Assembly: GCA_945878865.1 (NCBI GenBank)
Contig: CAMCUD010000003.1
Span: forward strand, 124,001-188,000
Source: Bifidobacterium breve
GTDB lineage: Bacteria; Actinomycetota; Thermoleophilia; Solirubrobacterales; Solirubrobacteraceae
Reading direction: 5' to 3'
DNA length: 64,000 nt
Shown: piece by piece, positions 51,179 through 60,706 of the stretch
How positions within the stretch are numbered: the stretch's first letter is position 1
How the letters are laid out: the number at the start of each line of letters is the position of its first letter
The notes under the pieces: generated by a model
Databases searched by the model: none
Told to the model about the DNA's origin: nothing
The model's input: only the letters and a program-made list of their open reading frames with translations
Made by a program: the position numbers and the translations under genes

Positions 51179-51193
51179 TGCGAACGATTCTCA
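51179..51193. promoter_or_regulatory. Zur/Fur-type box upstream of metal ABC operon
   Basis: TGCGAACGATTCTCA fits the pattern TGNNAANNNTTNNCA, a 7-1-7 dyad matching five of seven positions. It ends 22 bases before the GTG of the first permease and covers the -35 region of a promoter whose -10 is TAGGCT (51171-51166), itself 9 bases from the start. A zinc- or iron-responsive repressor site is the natural reading. Confidence 0.6.
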
Positions 51194-51197
51194 TCTG

Positions 51198-52784
51198 TCA
51201 GTCGGAGACCATGTCGCGCCGGCGCAGCGTCCCGGCCGCGGCGGCGAAGAGCAGCGCGGCGACCGCGCTGAGCCCCAGCAGCGGCGGCACCTCGACGCGC
51301 TCGGCCGGGACCTGCGGGACATGCGTGTACGGCGAGAGGTCGCGCAGCCAGGCCGGGACGTCGAGGAGCTCGCCGAAGAACCCGAGGAAGACACAGCCCG
51401 CGAAGGCGATCCACACGAACGGCGCCGCGCGCGGTGCTAGCCCGTGGACGAGCGCGGCCAGCCCGGCGAGCACCGCGACCGCCGGCGCCTGCGCGAGCGC
51501 CGCGCCGGCCAGCCGCACGAGGTCGCCGGCGTCGCCGGTGCTGATGAGCGCGCCGATCCCCACCACCAGCCCTGAGACGACGAGGAGCGCCGCGACGCCG
51601 GCGAGCGCGATGAGCCAGAACGCGCCGGCCCAGCGCAGTCGCGAGGTCGCGGTGGCCAGGACCGGCTCGGCCCGGCCGGCGAGCTCCTCGGTGCGCGGCC
51701 GAAGGGTGGCCTGGATCGCGAACCCGCCGGCGAGCAGCCCGAGGACGAGCATCACCGTCGCGAAGTACGAGTCGACGACCGTGTCCGCGCCGGCCTGCGT
51801 GAAGATCCGGGCCACCTGCGGGTTCTGCACGAAGTCCGCGACGGAGCTCGTCACGAGCCCGTAGACGATGGCGAGCATCGAGACGCCCGTGATCCACGCC
51901 ACCGTGACTGCGCGCTCGAGTCGCAGTGCGAGCGCCAGCGGGCTGCCGAACCGCGCGCCCGCCTGCGGGCGGCCGAGGCGCTGGGGCAGCATGCCCGCGC
52001 CGAGGTCCCGGCGGGCGAGCAGCGCATAGGCGGCGAGGACGAGCCCGACGGTCGTCAGCGCGAAGAGTCCGAGCACCCACCAGCGTTCGTGGTCGAAGGC
52101 CCGCAGCCGCGAGCTCCAGCCGATCGGCGACAGCCAGCTCAAGGTCCCGTTCCCCGCGTCGCCCGCGGCGCGCAGGAGGTACGCGGCGATGATCGCTCCG
52201 ATCGCGAGGGTGTTCGCCCCGCGCGCCGTGCCGGCCAGCTGCGCCGCCACAGCGGCCACGCCGGCGAACGTCAGCCCGACCCCCGCGTACGCGGCTCCCA
52301 TCGCCGCCGCACCCGCGATCGGCAGCCCGAGCACGACGAGGCCGGCGGCGGTGCCGACGCCGATGAGGACGTTGAGCAGCAGCGCGCTGAGCAGACCGGC
52401 CGTCAGCGGCGCGTCGCGCCCGGCGACGGAGGCGAGCAAGAGCTCCGTGCGGCCGCTCTCCTCGTCGCCGCGGGCGTGCCGCCCGACGAGCAGGACCGTG
52501 ACGACCGCGATGAACGTGCTGAACAGCACGCCGACCTGGAAGGCCACGAGCTGCCCGGTCGTCTCCAGCCCGCGCGTGTCGCCGCGGATCGCGCGCACCG
52601 CCGGGCTCTCCGCGACGACATGCGAGAACTGCGCGCGCTCGGCGGCGGTGGGGTAGAGCGACTGGAGGACCTGCGCGACGAGGATGGTCCACGCGACGAA
52701 CGCGATCGCCGAGAGCACGATGAGGACCCGGTCGCGCCGCAGGTTCAGGCGCAGGAGCGTCCCGGTGGCCGTCAGCGCCGTCAC
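51198..52784 (-). CDS. ABC exporter permease (two-half, polyketide-exporter type)
   Basis: 528 aa from GTG, with about twelve membrane helices in two similar halves ([39 protein letters not shown], and the paired helices). This 12-helix ABC-2 form is found in exporters of polyketide antibiotics and in related drug exporters of actinobacteria. The GTG overlaps the ATPase stop by 4 bases, so the two form one transporter. Substrate unknown. Confidence 0.87.
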   Translation of the reverse strand: MTALTATGTLLRLNLRRDRVLIVLSAIAFVAWTILVAQVLQSLYPTAAERAQFSHVVAESPAVRAIRGDTRGLETTGQLVAFQVGVLFSTFIAVVTVLLVGRHARGDEESGRTELLLASVAGRDAPLTAGLLSALLLNVLIGVGTAAGLVVLGLPIAGAAAMGAAYAGVGLTFAGVAAVAAQLAGTARGANTLAIGAIIAAYLLRAAGDAGNGTLSWLSPIGWSSRLRAFDHERWWVLGLFALTTVGLVLAAYALLARRDLGAGMLPQRLGRPQAGARFGSPLALALRLERAVTVAWITGVSMLAIVYGLVTSSVADFVQNPQVARIFTQAGADTVVDSYFATVMLVLGLLAGGFAIQATLRPRTEELAGRAEPVLATATSRLRWAGAFWLIALAGVAALLVVSGLVVGIGALISTGDAGDLVRLAGAALAQAPAVAVLAGLAALVHGLAPRAAPFVWIAFAGCVFLGFFGELLDVPAWLRDLSPYTHVPQVPAERVEVPPLLGLSAVAALLFAAAAGTLRRRDMVSD

Positions 52785-53668
52785 GGCGCGTCGGCGTAGT
52801 GGCGCAGGAACAGCTCCTCGAGCGTCGGCGGCCGGCTCGTCAGGCTGCGGAGCCCCAGGTCGGCGAGCCGCCGCATCGCCTCGTCGAGGGCCTCGCCGTC
52901 CACGTCGAAGCGCACGCGGTGATCGTCGACGCGCAGGCCGTGCACACCGCGCAGGTCCGTCAGCCCGTCCGGCGCTCGAGCCGTCGTCGCGTCGATCGAC
53001 GTCCGGGTCAGGTGGCGCAGCTCTTCGAGTGACCCACGTTCGACGGTGCGCCCGTCGCGGATGATCGTCACCCGGTCGCAGAGCGCCTCGACCTCGCCGA
53101 GGATGTGGCTGGAGAGCAAGACGGTCCGACCCGCGTCGCGCACCTCGCGCACACACTCGCGGAACCGCTCTTCCATGATCGGGTCGAGCCCCGCCGTCGG
53201 CTCGTCGAGCAGCAGCAGCTCGGCGTCGGAGGCGAGTGCGGCGATGAGCGCGACCTTCTGGCGGTTGCCCTTCGAATACGCGGAGCCCTTCTTGGCCGGG
53301 TCGAGCTCGAACCGGCCGACGAGCTCGTCGCGACGCGCGCGGTCCAGGCCCCCGCGCAGGCGGGCGAGGAGATCGATCGTCTCGCCGCCGGAAAGGTTGG
53401 GCCAGAGGTTCACGTCGCCTGGCACGTAGGCGAGGCGGCGGTGCAGCGTCACGGCGTCACGCCACGGGTCGCCGCCCAGCAGCGTGGCGGTGCCGCCTTG
53501 GGCGCGCAGCAGGCCCAGGAGCACGTGGATCGTCGTGGACTTCCCGGCGCCGTTGGGGCCGAGGAACCCGTGGATCTCACCGGTTGCGACGGCGAGGTCC
53601 AGGCCGTCGAGCGCCCGGGTGTCCCCGAACGTCTTGACCAGCCCGCTGACGGTGATCGCGCTGCTCAT
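52781..53668 (-). CDS. ABC exporter ATPase
   Basis: 295 aa. Walker [10 protein letters not shown], Walker [14 protein letters not shown] and switch SSHILGEVE. The signature is YSKGNRQKV in place of LSGGQ, a variant usual in ABC-2 export ATPases. A C-terminal extension (about 225-295) is typical of the drug-export class. Overlaps both the permease and the hydrolase upstream. Confidence 0.92.
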   Translation of the reverse strand: MSSAITVSGLVKTFGDTRALDGLDLAVATGEIHGFLGPNGAGKSTTIHVLLGLLRAQGGTATLLGGDPWRDAVTLHRRLAYVPGDVNLWPNLSGGETIDLLARLRGGLDRARRDELVGRFELDPAKKGSAYSKGNRQKVALIAALASDAELLLLDEPTAGLDPIMEERFRECVREVRDAGRTVLLSSHILGEVEALCDRVTIIRDGRTVERGSLEELRHLTRTSIDATTARAPDGLTDLRGVHGLRVDDHRVRFDVDGEALDEAMRRLADLGLRSLTSRPPTLEELFLRHYADAP

Positions 53669-54357
53669 CCCAGCCGGCCGACGATCCACCGGATCGCCTC
53701 GCCGCGCAGCTCGGGGTCGTGCTGGATCGAGACGTGGTCGCCGCCCGGAACCCGCACGTAGCGACTGCGCGGCGCGGCCTCGTGCAGGGCGTCGGAGTGC
53801 GTGACCGGCACGGTGTCGTCGCCCGTGGCGTGCATGAGCAGGAGGCGATCGGCGAGCGCGTCGGCGGCGGCGTCGACGTCCGCTTCGAGGAGGATCGGCT
53901 CGAGGGCCGCTGTGTCCGCCGGGAAGGCGAAACGACCGGAGCGCATTCCGGCGAGCAGGAGCGGTCCGACGGCCGGGCAGATTGCGACGACGGCCTGCGC
54001 GCCGGCGGCCGCTGCGGCCGCGATGGCCAGGAAGCCGCCCATGCTTGAGCCGCGCAGCGCCAGTGGCGCGTCGGGTAGGACGCCGGCGATCGTCGCGACG
54101 TCCTCGATCATCCGCCCGTCCATCGGCCCCGGCGAGGCGCCGTGGCCGCGCTGGTCGAACACGACGGCCGCGAGGCCGGCGGCCCGGCACTCGCGGCACC
54201 AGTCGAAGTGGTTCTCCTTGCGCGAGTCGGCGCCGTGCAGCGCGACGACCCCGCCGATCGGCGGCCCGTCGGGGAGGAACAGGGTGTAGGCGAGGCCGTC
54301 GCGGACGCCCTCCTCGTCGGGCGGCGCGACGTCGTCGCGGGTCAGGGAAGACGGCAC
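53665..54357 (-). CDS. Alpha/beta hydrolase in the ABC exporter operon
   Basis: 230 aa from [16 protein letters not shown] is the oxyanion loop, RGSSMGG the nucleophile elbow, with Asp in TGDDTVP and His in GGDHVS. It is the first gene of a three-gene unit (hydrolase-ATPase-permease), each overlapping by ATGA. It may inactivate or prepare the exported compound (inference). Divergent from lysA by 20 bases. Confidence 0.87.
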   Translation of the reverse strand: MPSSLTRDDVAPPDEEGVRDGLAYTLFLPDGPPIGGVVALHGADSRKENHFDWCRECRAAGLAAVVFDQRGHGASPGPMDGRMIEDVATIAGVLPDAPLALRGSSMGGFLAIAAAAAAGAQAVVAICPAVGPLLLAGMRSGRFAFPADTAALEPILLEADVDAAADALADRLLLMHATGDDTVPVTHSDALHEAAPRSRYVRVPGGDHVSIQHDPELRGEAIRWIVGRLG

Positions 54358-54377
54358 CCCGCCATACTCCCCGCACG

Positions 54378-55637
54378 ATGGCCACCGCGCAACGCCTCTC
54401 CGCCGCCTGGCCGGCAGCCAGCCGGCTCGTCGACGATCGCCGCCTCGAGATCGGCGGGGTCGACGCTGTCGCGCTCGCTCGCGAGTTCGGCACGCCCGCC
54501 TACGTGATCGCCGAGGACGACCTGCGCGCGAAGGCCCAGGAGTACCTGCGCGCCTTCCGCCGGCACGCGCCCGACGCCGAGGTGCACTTCGCCAGCAAGG
54601 CGAACCCGTGCACGGCCGTGCTGCGGGTGTTCGCCGAGGAGGGGCTCGGCGTCGACGTCGCCTCCGGCGGCGAGCTGCACGTCGCGCTGAAGGCCGGGTT
54701 CGAGCCGGCGAAGATCATCCTGCACGGCAACGCGAAGTCCGAGGCCGAGCTGCGGCGGGCGATCGAGGTCGGCGTCGGCTACATCGTCATCGACAACTTC
54801 GCCGATCTCGAGCGCGTCATCGCGCTGGCGACCGACACGGTGCAGCCGGTGCTGCTGCGCGTCACGCCCGACGTGCGCGGCGAGACCCACGACAAGATCT
54901 CCACCGGCCAGGCCGACTCGAAGTTCGGGCTGAGCCTGCGCGACGCGCCCGCCGCGATCGAGCGCGCGCAGGCGGCGCCGAACCTCCGGCTCGACGGCCT
55001 GCACCTGCACATCGGCTCGCAGCTGCTCGAACTCGGGCCGTGGCGCGACGCGGTCGAGGCGATCGCGCCGCTCGGCGACTTCCCGGTCGTGAACCTCGGC
55101 GGCGGCCTCGGGGTCGCCTACACCGATCAGGAGGACCCGCCGAGCATCGAGGTCTACGCGGCGGCGAAGGTCGCCGCGGCGCGGGAGCTCCTCGGCGAGC
55201 ACGTCCGGATCATCGACGAGCCCGGCCGCTCACTCGTCGCGAACGCGGGCGTGACCCTGTACTCCGTGGAGTCGGTCAAGCGCAACGTCTCGACGTGGGT
55301 CGCCGTCGACGGGGGAATGTCCGACAACCTGCGCCCGATGCTCTACGGCGCGCGCTACGAGGCGGAGGTCGCCGACCGCTTCGGCGGCACGACGCCGAGC
55401 AGGATCACGGGCAAGCACTGCGAATCCGGCGACGTGATCGTCACCGAGGCGCCGCTGGACGACCCGAAGCCCGGAGACGTCATCGTCACGCCCGCCACCG
55501 GCGCCTACGGCTACGCCATGGCGAACAACTACAACGGCATCCCGCGCCCGCCGGTCGTCTTCGTCAAGGACGGCGACGCGCGCGTGGTGGTCCGCCGTGA
55601 GACCTTCGAGGACCTGACGAGCCGCGATGTCGACTGA
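54378..55637 (+). CDS. lysA: Diaminopimelate decarboxylase
   Basis: 419 aa PLP enzyme of the alanine-racemase fold type. Cofactor Lys in [44 protein letters not shown] and the second-subunit active site [11 protein letters not shown]. It makes lysine from meso-diaminopimelate. Its end overlaps hom by 11 bases, so the lysine and threonine branches are cotranscribed. Confidence 0.95.
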   Translation: MATAQRLSAAWPAASRLVDDRRLEIGGVDAVALAREFGTPAYVIAEDDLRAKAQEYLRAFRRHAPDAEVHFASKANPCTAVLRVFAEEGLGVDVASGGELHVALKAGFEPAKIILHGNAKSEAELRRAIEVGVGYIVIDNFADLERVIALATDTVQPVLLRVTPDVRGETHDKISTGQADSKFGLSLRDAPAAIERAQAAPNLRLDGLHLHIGSQLLELGPWRDAVEAIAPLGDFPVVNLGGGLGVAYTDQEDPPSIEVYAAAKVAAARELLGEHVRIIDEPGRSLVANAGVTLYSVESVKRNVSTWVAVDGGMSDNLRPMLYGARYEAEVADRFGGTTPSRITGKHCESGDVIVTEAPLDDPKPGDVIVTPATGAYGYAMANNYNGIPRPPVVFVKDGDARVVVRRETFEDLTSRDVD

Positions 55638-56853
55638 CCCCTTCCGCATCGGCCTGCTGGGCCACGGCACCGTCGGCGGCGCGTTCGCCGAGCTGCTCGA
55701 CGCTCGCGCCGACGAGATCCAGGCTCGCACGGGCCGCCGCCCCGAGCTGGCCGGTGTGCTGACCCGCAGCCGCGGCACGTTCGAGGACATCCTCGAGGGC
55801 TCCGACCTCATCGTCGAGGTCATGGGCGGCATCGAGCCGGCCCGGGACTACGTGCTGCGCGCGCTGAACGCCGGCCGCCACGTCGTGACCGCGAACAAGC
55901 AGCTGCTCGCCGAGCACGGCGAGGAGCTGTGGGCCGCCGCGCGCGAGCACGGGGTGCGCCTGCGCTTCGAGGCCGCGGTCGCCGGCGTGGTCCCCGTCAT
56001 CCGGGTCATGCAGGAATCGCTGGCCGGCGCGTACATCGAGCGCCTGCACGGCATCGTCAACGGCACGACGAACTACATCCTCTCCGAGATGGCGCGGACC
56101 GGCGAGCCGTACGCCGCCGCGCTGGCCGACGCCCAGCGCCTGGGCTACGCCGAGGCCGACCCGACCGACGACGTCACGGGCAAGGACGCCGCGGCGAAGA
56201 TGGCGATCCTCGCGCGGCTGGCCTTCGGCACGCCGGTCACGCTCGACCAGGTCGTCTACGAGGGCATCGAGCACATCACCGCCGACGACCTCGCGTTCGC
56301 CCGGGAGCTCGGCCTCGGCCTGAAGCTGCTGGGCACCGCCGAGCGCATCGGCGACGGCATCTCGGTGCGCGTGCACCCGGCGTTCCTCTACGCCGGGCAC
56401 CCGCTCGCGAGCGTGTCCGGGCCGTACAACGCGGTCACCATCGAGTCGCCCGCGATCACCGAGATCACCCTGTCGGGCCCGGGCGCCGGCGGGCCGCAGA
56501 CGGCGAGCGCCGTGCTTGGCGACGTGGTCAGCGCGATGGTGCCGCCCGCGCCGACGCCCGAGCCGACGAGCGCGCTGCCGGTCATCAGCGACGTCGAATC
56601 GGCCTTCTACCTGCACCTCGAAGTCGACGACGAGCCCGGCGTGCTCGCGCAGGTCGCGCAGATCCTTGGTCTGCAGGGCGTGTCGATCAAATCCGTCGTC
56701 CAGGAGGGCATGGGCGAGAAGGCACGTCTGGTGATGGTCGTCCACCCGGTGCTCGAGTCGCGCTTCTCCGCGGCGACGAAGCTCATCGAGGGCCTGGACT
56801 TCATCCGCGCGACGCCCCGCGCGATCCGCGTCCTGGAAGAACAGTTCGTGTGA
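55627..56853 (+). CDS. hom: Homoserine dehydrogenase with ACT domain
   Basis: 408 aa. NAD(P) loop GLLGHGTVGGAFAE, catalytic region GIVNGTTNYILSEM and ADPTDDVTGKDAAAKMAIL (catalytic Lys), and an ACT domain at about 325-400 (YLHLEVDDEPGVLAQVAQIL) for feedback by threonine. Shared with methionine and threonine synthesis. Starts 11 bases before the lysA stop. Confidence 0.96.
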   Translation: MSTDPFRIGLLGHGTVGGAFAELLDARADEIQARTGRRPELAGVLTRSRGTFEDILEGSDLIVEVMGGIEPARDYVLRALNAGRHVVTANKQLLAEHGEELWAAAREHGVRLRFEAAVAGVVPVIRVMQESLAGAYIERLHGIVNGTTNYILSEMARTGEPYAAALADAQRLGYAEADPTDDVTGKDAAAKMAILARLAFGTPVTLDQVVYEGIEHITADDLAFARELGLGLKLLGTAERIGDGISVRVHPAFLYAGHPLASVSGPYNAVTIESPAITEITLSGPGAGGPQTASAVLGDVVSAMVPPAPTPEPTSALPVISDVESAFYLHLEVDDEPGVLAQVAQILGLQGVSIKSVVQEGMGEKARLVMVVHPVLESRFSAATKLIEGLDFIRATPRAIRVLEEQFV

Positions 56854-56875
56854 TCGTGGATACGATGGCCCGGCT

Positions 56876-57139
56876 GTGAGTGAGATCTCCGACATCCTCC
56901 TGCGCCTCGACCGCATCGAGGCGCGCCTGACGGCCCTCGAAGGCGGTGCCGCGGTCAGCGGTCCGATCTCGATCGACGGCGTCCAGGTGGCGGCCGGCGG
57001 CGCGCCGCAGCCCTCCGAGGACGTCATGGCGCTCCTGCGCCAGCCGGGCAAGGAGATCCACGCCATCAAGCTCTACCGCGAGCAGACCGGTCTTGGCCTC
57101 AAGGAGGCCAAGGACGCGCTCGCGCCCTACCACTTCTAG
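56876..57139 (+). CDS. Ribosomal L7/L12 C-terminal-like small protein
   Basis: 87 aa from GTG. A short helical N-terminus ([17 protein letters not shown]), a Gly/Ala linker and a C-terminal motif [23 protein letters not shown], the fold of the L7/L12 C-terminal domain without the ribosome-binding N-terminus. It sits between hom and thrC in the same direction. Such orphan CTD proteins occur in other bacteria with no proved role. Function unknown; it could bind translation GTPases. Confidence 0.87.
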   Translation: MSEISDILLRLDRIEARLTALEGGAAVSGPISIDGVQVAAGGAPQPSEDVMALLRQPGKEIHAIKLYREQTGLGLKEAKDALAPYHF

Positions 57140-57152
57140 GCTGTCCCGCCTC

Positions 57153-58169
57153 ATGCCCGGCCTCATCGAGCGTTATCGCGAGCGGCTCCCGTTCGCCCCC
57201 GACGATCCCGTCGTCACCCTCGGCGAGGGCTCGACGCCCCTCGTCCACGCCCCGCACCTCTCCGAGATGGTCGGCGCCGAAGTCCACCTCAAGCTCGAGG
57301 GGTTGAACCCCACCGGCTCGTTCAAGGACCGCGGGATGACGTGCGCCGTCAGCGCGGCCGTCCGCGAGGGGGCCGAGGCGGTCATCTGCGCGTCGACGGG
57401 CAACACCGCCGCGAGCGCCGCCGCGTACAGCGCGAAGGCGGGTCTCACCGGCGCGGTGATCGTGCCCGAGGGCAAGATCGCGACGGGCAAGCTCGCCCAG
57501 GCGCTCATGCACGGCGCGAAGGTCATCGCGCTGCGGGGCAACTTCGACCAGGCACTCGAGCTGGTGCGCGAGCTGTGCGACAAGCACCCGATCGCGCTGG
57601 TCAACAGCGTCAACGAGTTCCGCCTGCAGGGGCAGAAGACTGCGGCCTTCGAGGTGCTCGAGGATCTCGGCGGCGAGCTCGACGCCCTGTGCATCCCGGT
57701 CGGCAACGCGGGCAACGTCACCGCGTACGCCAAGGGTTTCGTGGAAGCCGGCCACCTGCCGCGCCTCTACGGCTACCAGGCCGCCGGCGCCGCGCCGCTC
57801 GTTGAGGGGCACCCGATCGAGAAGCCCGAGACGGTCGCATCGGCCATCCGCATCGGCAACCCGGCGCGGTGGGAGGAGGCGATGGCCGCCTTCACGTCGT
57901 CGCGCGGGCAGGTTCGCGCGGTGACCGACGACGAGATCCTCGCCGCCTACCGGCTGCTCGCCGGACGGGAGGGCGTGTTCTGCGAGCCCGCCAGCGCCGC
58001 GTCGGTCGCGGGCCTGCTGAAGTACGGCGCCGACGGGGCCGAGCGCGTGGCGTGCGTGCTGACCGGCCATGGCCTGAAGGACCCGCAGACCGCGCTCGAC
58101 CAAGCCGGCGCCGTCGTGCCGTGCGAGCCGGAGCTCGCCGCCGTCGAGGACGCCGTCCTCGGCGACTGA
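57153..58169 (+). CDS. thrC: Threonine synthase
   Basis: 338 aa PLP enzyme, the short class of threonine synthases. The PLP Lys is in [12 protein letters not shown], with [18 protein letters not shown] and the phosphate loop [13 protein letters not shown]. Converts O-phosphohomoserine to threonine. ATG at 57153 lies 13 bases after the L7/L12-like stop. Confidence 0.95.
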   Translation: MPGLIERYRERLPFAPDDPVVTLGEGSTPLVHAPHLSEMVGAEVHLKLEGLNPTGSFKDRGMTCAVSAAVREGAEAVICASTGNTAASAAAYSAKAGLTGAVIVPEGKIATGKLAQALMHGAKVIALRGNFDQALELVRELCDKHPIALVNSVNEFRLQGQKTAAFEVLEDLGGELDALCIPVGNAGNVTAYAKGFVEAGHLPRLYGYQAAGAAPLVEGHPIEKPETVASAIRIGNPARWEEAMAAFTSSRGQVRAVTDDEILAAYRLLAGREGVFCEPASAASVAGLLKYGADGAERVACVLTGHGLKDPQTALDQAGAVVPCEPELAAVEDAVLGD

Positions 58170-58174
58170 GCGAC

Positions 58175-59026
58175 GTGGTGCGCCGCCGCCTCGTCCGCGT
58201 CCCCGCCTCGTCGGCGAACCTCGGGCCCGGCTTCGACGCGTTCGCCTGCGCGCTGGCGCTGCACACCGAAATCGAGGTCGTCGAGACCGGCACGTTCGCC
58301 GTCGAGACCGATCTGGAGATCGCGCGCGACCGCCGCAACCTCGCGGTCCGCGGGTTCGCGCGCCTGCATCCGCCCGACGACTTCACGTTCCGGATCCGCT
58401 CCTCGATCCCGCTGTCGGGTGGGCTGGGCACGAGCGCCGCGGCGTACGTCGCCGGCCTGCTGGCCGCCGACAGCATGTTCGAGCTCGATGCCGACCTGCT
58501 CGCGCTGGCGACCGAGCTGGAAGGCCATCCGGACAACGTCGCGGCGGCGCTCCTCGGCGGCTTCGTCATCTGCGCCGATGGGCAGACCGCGCGGTTCGAT
58601 GCGCCGCCGGAGCTCGAGGCGATCCTCGTGATCCCGCACGAGCACGTCCGCACGCGCGAGGCGCGGGCCGCGCTGCCGGCCGAGGTGCCGATGGCCGACG
58701 CGGCGTTCAACGTCGCGCACGGCGCGATGCTGACGCTCGGCCTGGCGCAGGGCGATCTCGACCTCGTCGCACGCGGGCTGGCCGACCGGCTGCATCAGCC
58801 CTACCGCGCGCACCTGTATCCCCGCTCCGCGCAGCTCGTGGCTGAGGCGGCGGAGCTCGGCGCCCTGGGGGCGACGATCAGCGGCGCGGGGCCCACGGTC
58901 CTCGTCTGGTGCCACTACGAGGCGACCGGCGGCCTCGTCACGGCGCTGCGCGAGCGCGCGGAGGGGTGGGCCGACGTGGTGCGGGCGCCGTTCGAGCCGC
59001 AGGGCGCGGACGTCATCGGCCTCTGA
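58175..59026 (+). CDS. thrB: Homoserine kinase
   Basis: 283 aa GHMP kinase from a double GTG at 58175/58178. The substrate motif RVPASSANLGPGFD, the ATP loop IPLSGGLGTSAAAYVAGLLA (GHMP) and the third motif GATISGAGPTVLVW are all present. Phosphorylates homoserine for ThrC. Starts 5 bases after thrC, the last gene of the operon, followed by a hairpin. Confidence 0.95.
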   Translation: MVRRRLVRVPASSANLGPGFDAFACALALHTEIEVVETGTFAVETDLEIARDRRNLAVRGFARLHPPDDFTFRIRSSIPLSGGLGTSAAAYVAGLLAADSMFELDADLLALATELEGHPDNVAAALLGGFVICADGQTARFDAPPELEAILVIPHEHVRTREARAALPAEVPMADAAFNVAHGAMLTLGLAQGDLDLVARGLADRLHQPYRAHLYPRSAQLVAEAAELGALGATISGAGPTVLVWCHYEATGGLVTALRERAEGWADVVRAPFEPQGADVIGL

Positions 59027-59035
59027 CCCGGCCGT

Positions 59036-59074
59036 GCCTGACGTTGTGCCCGGATATGGGGCAGTTCGTCAGGC
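59036..59074. terminator. Two-part hairpin between convergent thrB and L,D-transpeptidase
   Basis: GCCTGACG (59036-59043) pairs with CGTCAGGC (59067-59074); inside it TGCCC pairs with GGGCA, leaving TTG/GTT symmetric internal loops and the loop GGATATG. It starts 10 bases after the thrB stop and ends 7 bases before the other gene's stop, serving both directions. No U tract, as is common for actinobacterial terminators. Confidence 0.7.
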
Positions 59075-59080
59075 GCGAGG

Positions 59081-59839
59081 TCAGGGCACCGTCGTCACCA
59101 GCGCGCCGGCCGGCACGTTGCGGATGACCCAGCGCAGGTCGGTGTTGCGCCCCCGGACGCACCCGAGGCTCACCGCGCGCCCGATGACCGACTCGTCGGT
59201 AGTCCCGTGGATGGCGATCTGGGTGCCGCCCTTCCATGAGCGGGGGAGCCGCGCGCGCTGGTGTGACGTCAGCGCGACCGCGCAGCAGCCGTAGGGGCCG
59301 GACCCGGTGGGGTAGACGAGCGCGTCGGTGATCCCCGCGCGGCCGAGGGGGGTCGGCGTGCCGGGTGCCCCGACGGCCACGGCGAACCTCCGGACCACCG
59401 CCGCGCCGCGGCGGACCGACAGCGTGCGCGCGCTGCGATCGATCTCGACGGTGTAGGGCTGGCGCTGGAGCACCGTGGCGCGGACGGGAATCCAGCCGGG
59501 GCGATTGCCCGGGACGACCTCGGTCATCACCGCGAGCCAGTTCCCTCGTCGCCCGGCGACCGCCAGCCGCGTCTGCGTGCCGAAGCGTGTCTTCGGCAGC
59601 GCCCGGCCGACGATCCGCCCGCCCGGGCTCGCCCGGATCGCCAAGGGTCGGTCGACCGTCGCCGAGAACTGGCCCGGCCGCAGCGGCGCGGGACGGATCT
59701 CCCCGGGGCCGGTGCCGACCTTCTCTGGTACGGCGTCGGCGGCCTGCTGCGGGGTGGGGGCGACGTCGTCGCCGGCGCCGCAGCCGGCCAGCGCGGCCGT
59801 CACGGCCGCCAGCGCGACGGCCGGCCGGGCGCGCCGCAT
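59081..59839 (-). CDS. L,D-transpeptidase lipoprotein
   Basis: 252 aa. Signal ending in the lipobox LAGC (Cys20). The C-terminal YkuD domain has HGTTDESVIGRAVSLGCVR: His and the Cys of the catalytic pair. An upstream SH3-like region (IRASPGGRIVGRAL) precedes it. It cross-links peptidoglycan by 3-3 bonds, as in mycobacteria. Starts 5 bases after ParA on the same strand. Confidence 0.91.
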   Translation of the reverse strand: MRRARPAVALAAVTAALAGCGAGDDVAPTPQQAADAVPEKVGTGPGEIRPAPLRPGQFSATVDRPLAIRASPGGRIVGRALPKTRFGTQTRLAVAGRRGNWLAVMTEVVPGNRPGWIPVRATVLQRQPYTVEIDRSARTLSVRRGAAVVRRFAVAVGAPGTPTPLGRAGITDALVYPTGSGPYGCCAVALTSHQRARLPRSWKGGTQIAIHGTTDESVIGRAVSLGCVRGRNTDLRWVIRNVPAGALVTTVP

Positions 59840-59844
59840 GGCGA

Positions 59845-60636
59845 TCAGCCGGAGGACGCCTCGTCGAGCAGCGGCTTGAGGCGCCGGCGCGCGGCCGGCA
59901 GCTTCAGGCGCTTAAGCAGCTCGTCGGCGAGGGTGACGTAGTCGGCGCCGAGGTCGGGCCGGTGGTCGAGGATCGACACCGCGCGCTCGGCCGACTCGGC
60001 GTAGGCGATCGACGAGCGGATCGTCGTCGCGAAGAGCTTGTCGCCCACGTGCTCCTGCAGCGACTGGTACGCCTCGCGGGAGTGGACCGTGCGCATGTCG
60101 GCGATGTTGAAGACCACGCCGAGCCACTCGAGATCCGGGTTGAGGCTGTCCGCGGCGAGGTCGATGACCTCCTTGGCCTGCTCGACGCCCTGCAGCGCGA
60201 AGTACTGCGCCTCGGCGCTCAGCAGCGCGTGGGTCGCGGCGACCAGCGCGTTGACCGTCAGCAGCCCGAGGTTCGGCGGGCAGTCCAGCAGGATGATCTC
60301 GTAGTCGTCCTTGACCGGCTTGAGCGCGCGGCGCAGCGTCAGCTCGCGGCCCATCTTGCCGGCGAGCTGGAGTTCGGTCTCGGCGAGCGTGAGGTTCGCG
60401 GGCACGACGCCGTCGTGGATCGCGGACTTCAGCTTGGCCTTGCCCATGAGGACGTCGCTCACGGTGGGGTCGGCCTCCGGCGGGACGTCGAAGTAGTCCG
60501 ACAGGTTGCCCTGGGGGTCGAGATCCACGGCCAGGACCTTGAGGCCGGCACGCGTGAAGACGTCGGCCAGCGTGCGGACCGTCGTCGTCTTCCCGGTCCC
60601 GCCCTTCTGCGAGAGGACTGCGATGATGGCGCTCAC
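59845..60636 (-). CDS. ParA-family ATPase without a nearby ParB
   Basis: 263 aa from GTG. Deviant Walker A SQKGGTGKTT, switch VDLDPQGNLSDYF and IILLDCPPNLGLLTVNAL are typical of ParA/Soj, as is the C-terminal SSIAYAESAERAVSI. No ParB or parS is in the window. It is followed by the L,D-transpeptidase and preceded by an FHA-zinc ribbon gene, so a role in positioning wall synthesis or another cargo is possible (inference). TATAGT -10 nine bases before the start suggests a leaderless mRNA. Confidence 0.92.
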   Translation of the reverse strand: MSAIIAVLSQKGGTGKTTTVRTLADVFTRAGLKVLAVDLDPQGNLSDYFDVPPEADPTVSDVLMGKAKLKSAIHDGVVPANLTLAETELQLAGKMGRELTLRRALKPVKDDYEIILLDCPPNLGLLTVNALVAATHALLSAEAQYFALQGVEQAKEVIDLAADSLNPDLEWLGVVFNIADMRTVHSREAYQSLQEHVGDKLFATTIRSSIAYAESAERAVSILDHRPDLGADYVTLADELLKRLKLPAARRRLKPLLDEASSG

Positions 60637-60645
60637 GAGCGCCGC

Positions 60646-60692
60646 ACTATACGGACCGACCCGGTTCGCGCACCATGCGCCCGAACCGGGTC
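60646..60692 (-). promoter_or_regulatory. Hairpin and promoter between FHA gene and parA
   Basis: Read on the reverse strand, GACCCGGTTCG (60692-60682) and CGAACCGGGTC (60668-60658) make an 11-pair stem, with an inner GCGC pair near the loop; this fits a terminator for the FHA gene (stop at 60707). TATAGT (60651-60646) follows, a good -10 nine bases before the parA GTG. No U tract and no clear -35, so termination is partial at best and read-through is possible. Confidence 0.6.
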
Positions 60693-60706
60693 GCTCCGCC
60701 GGGCCG

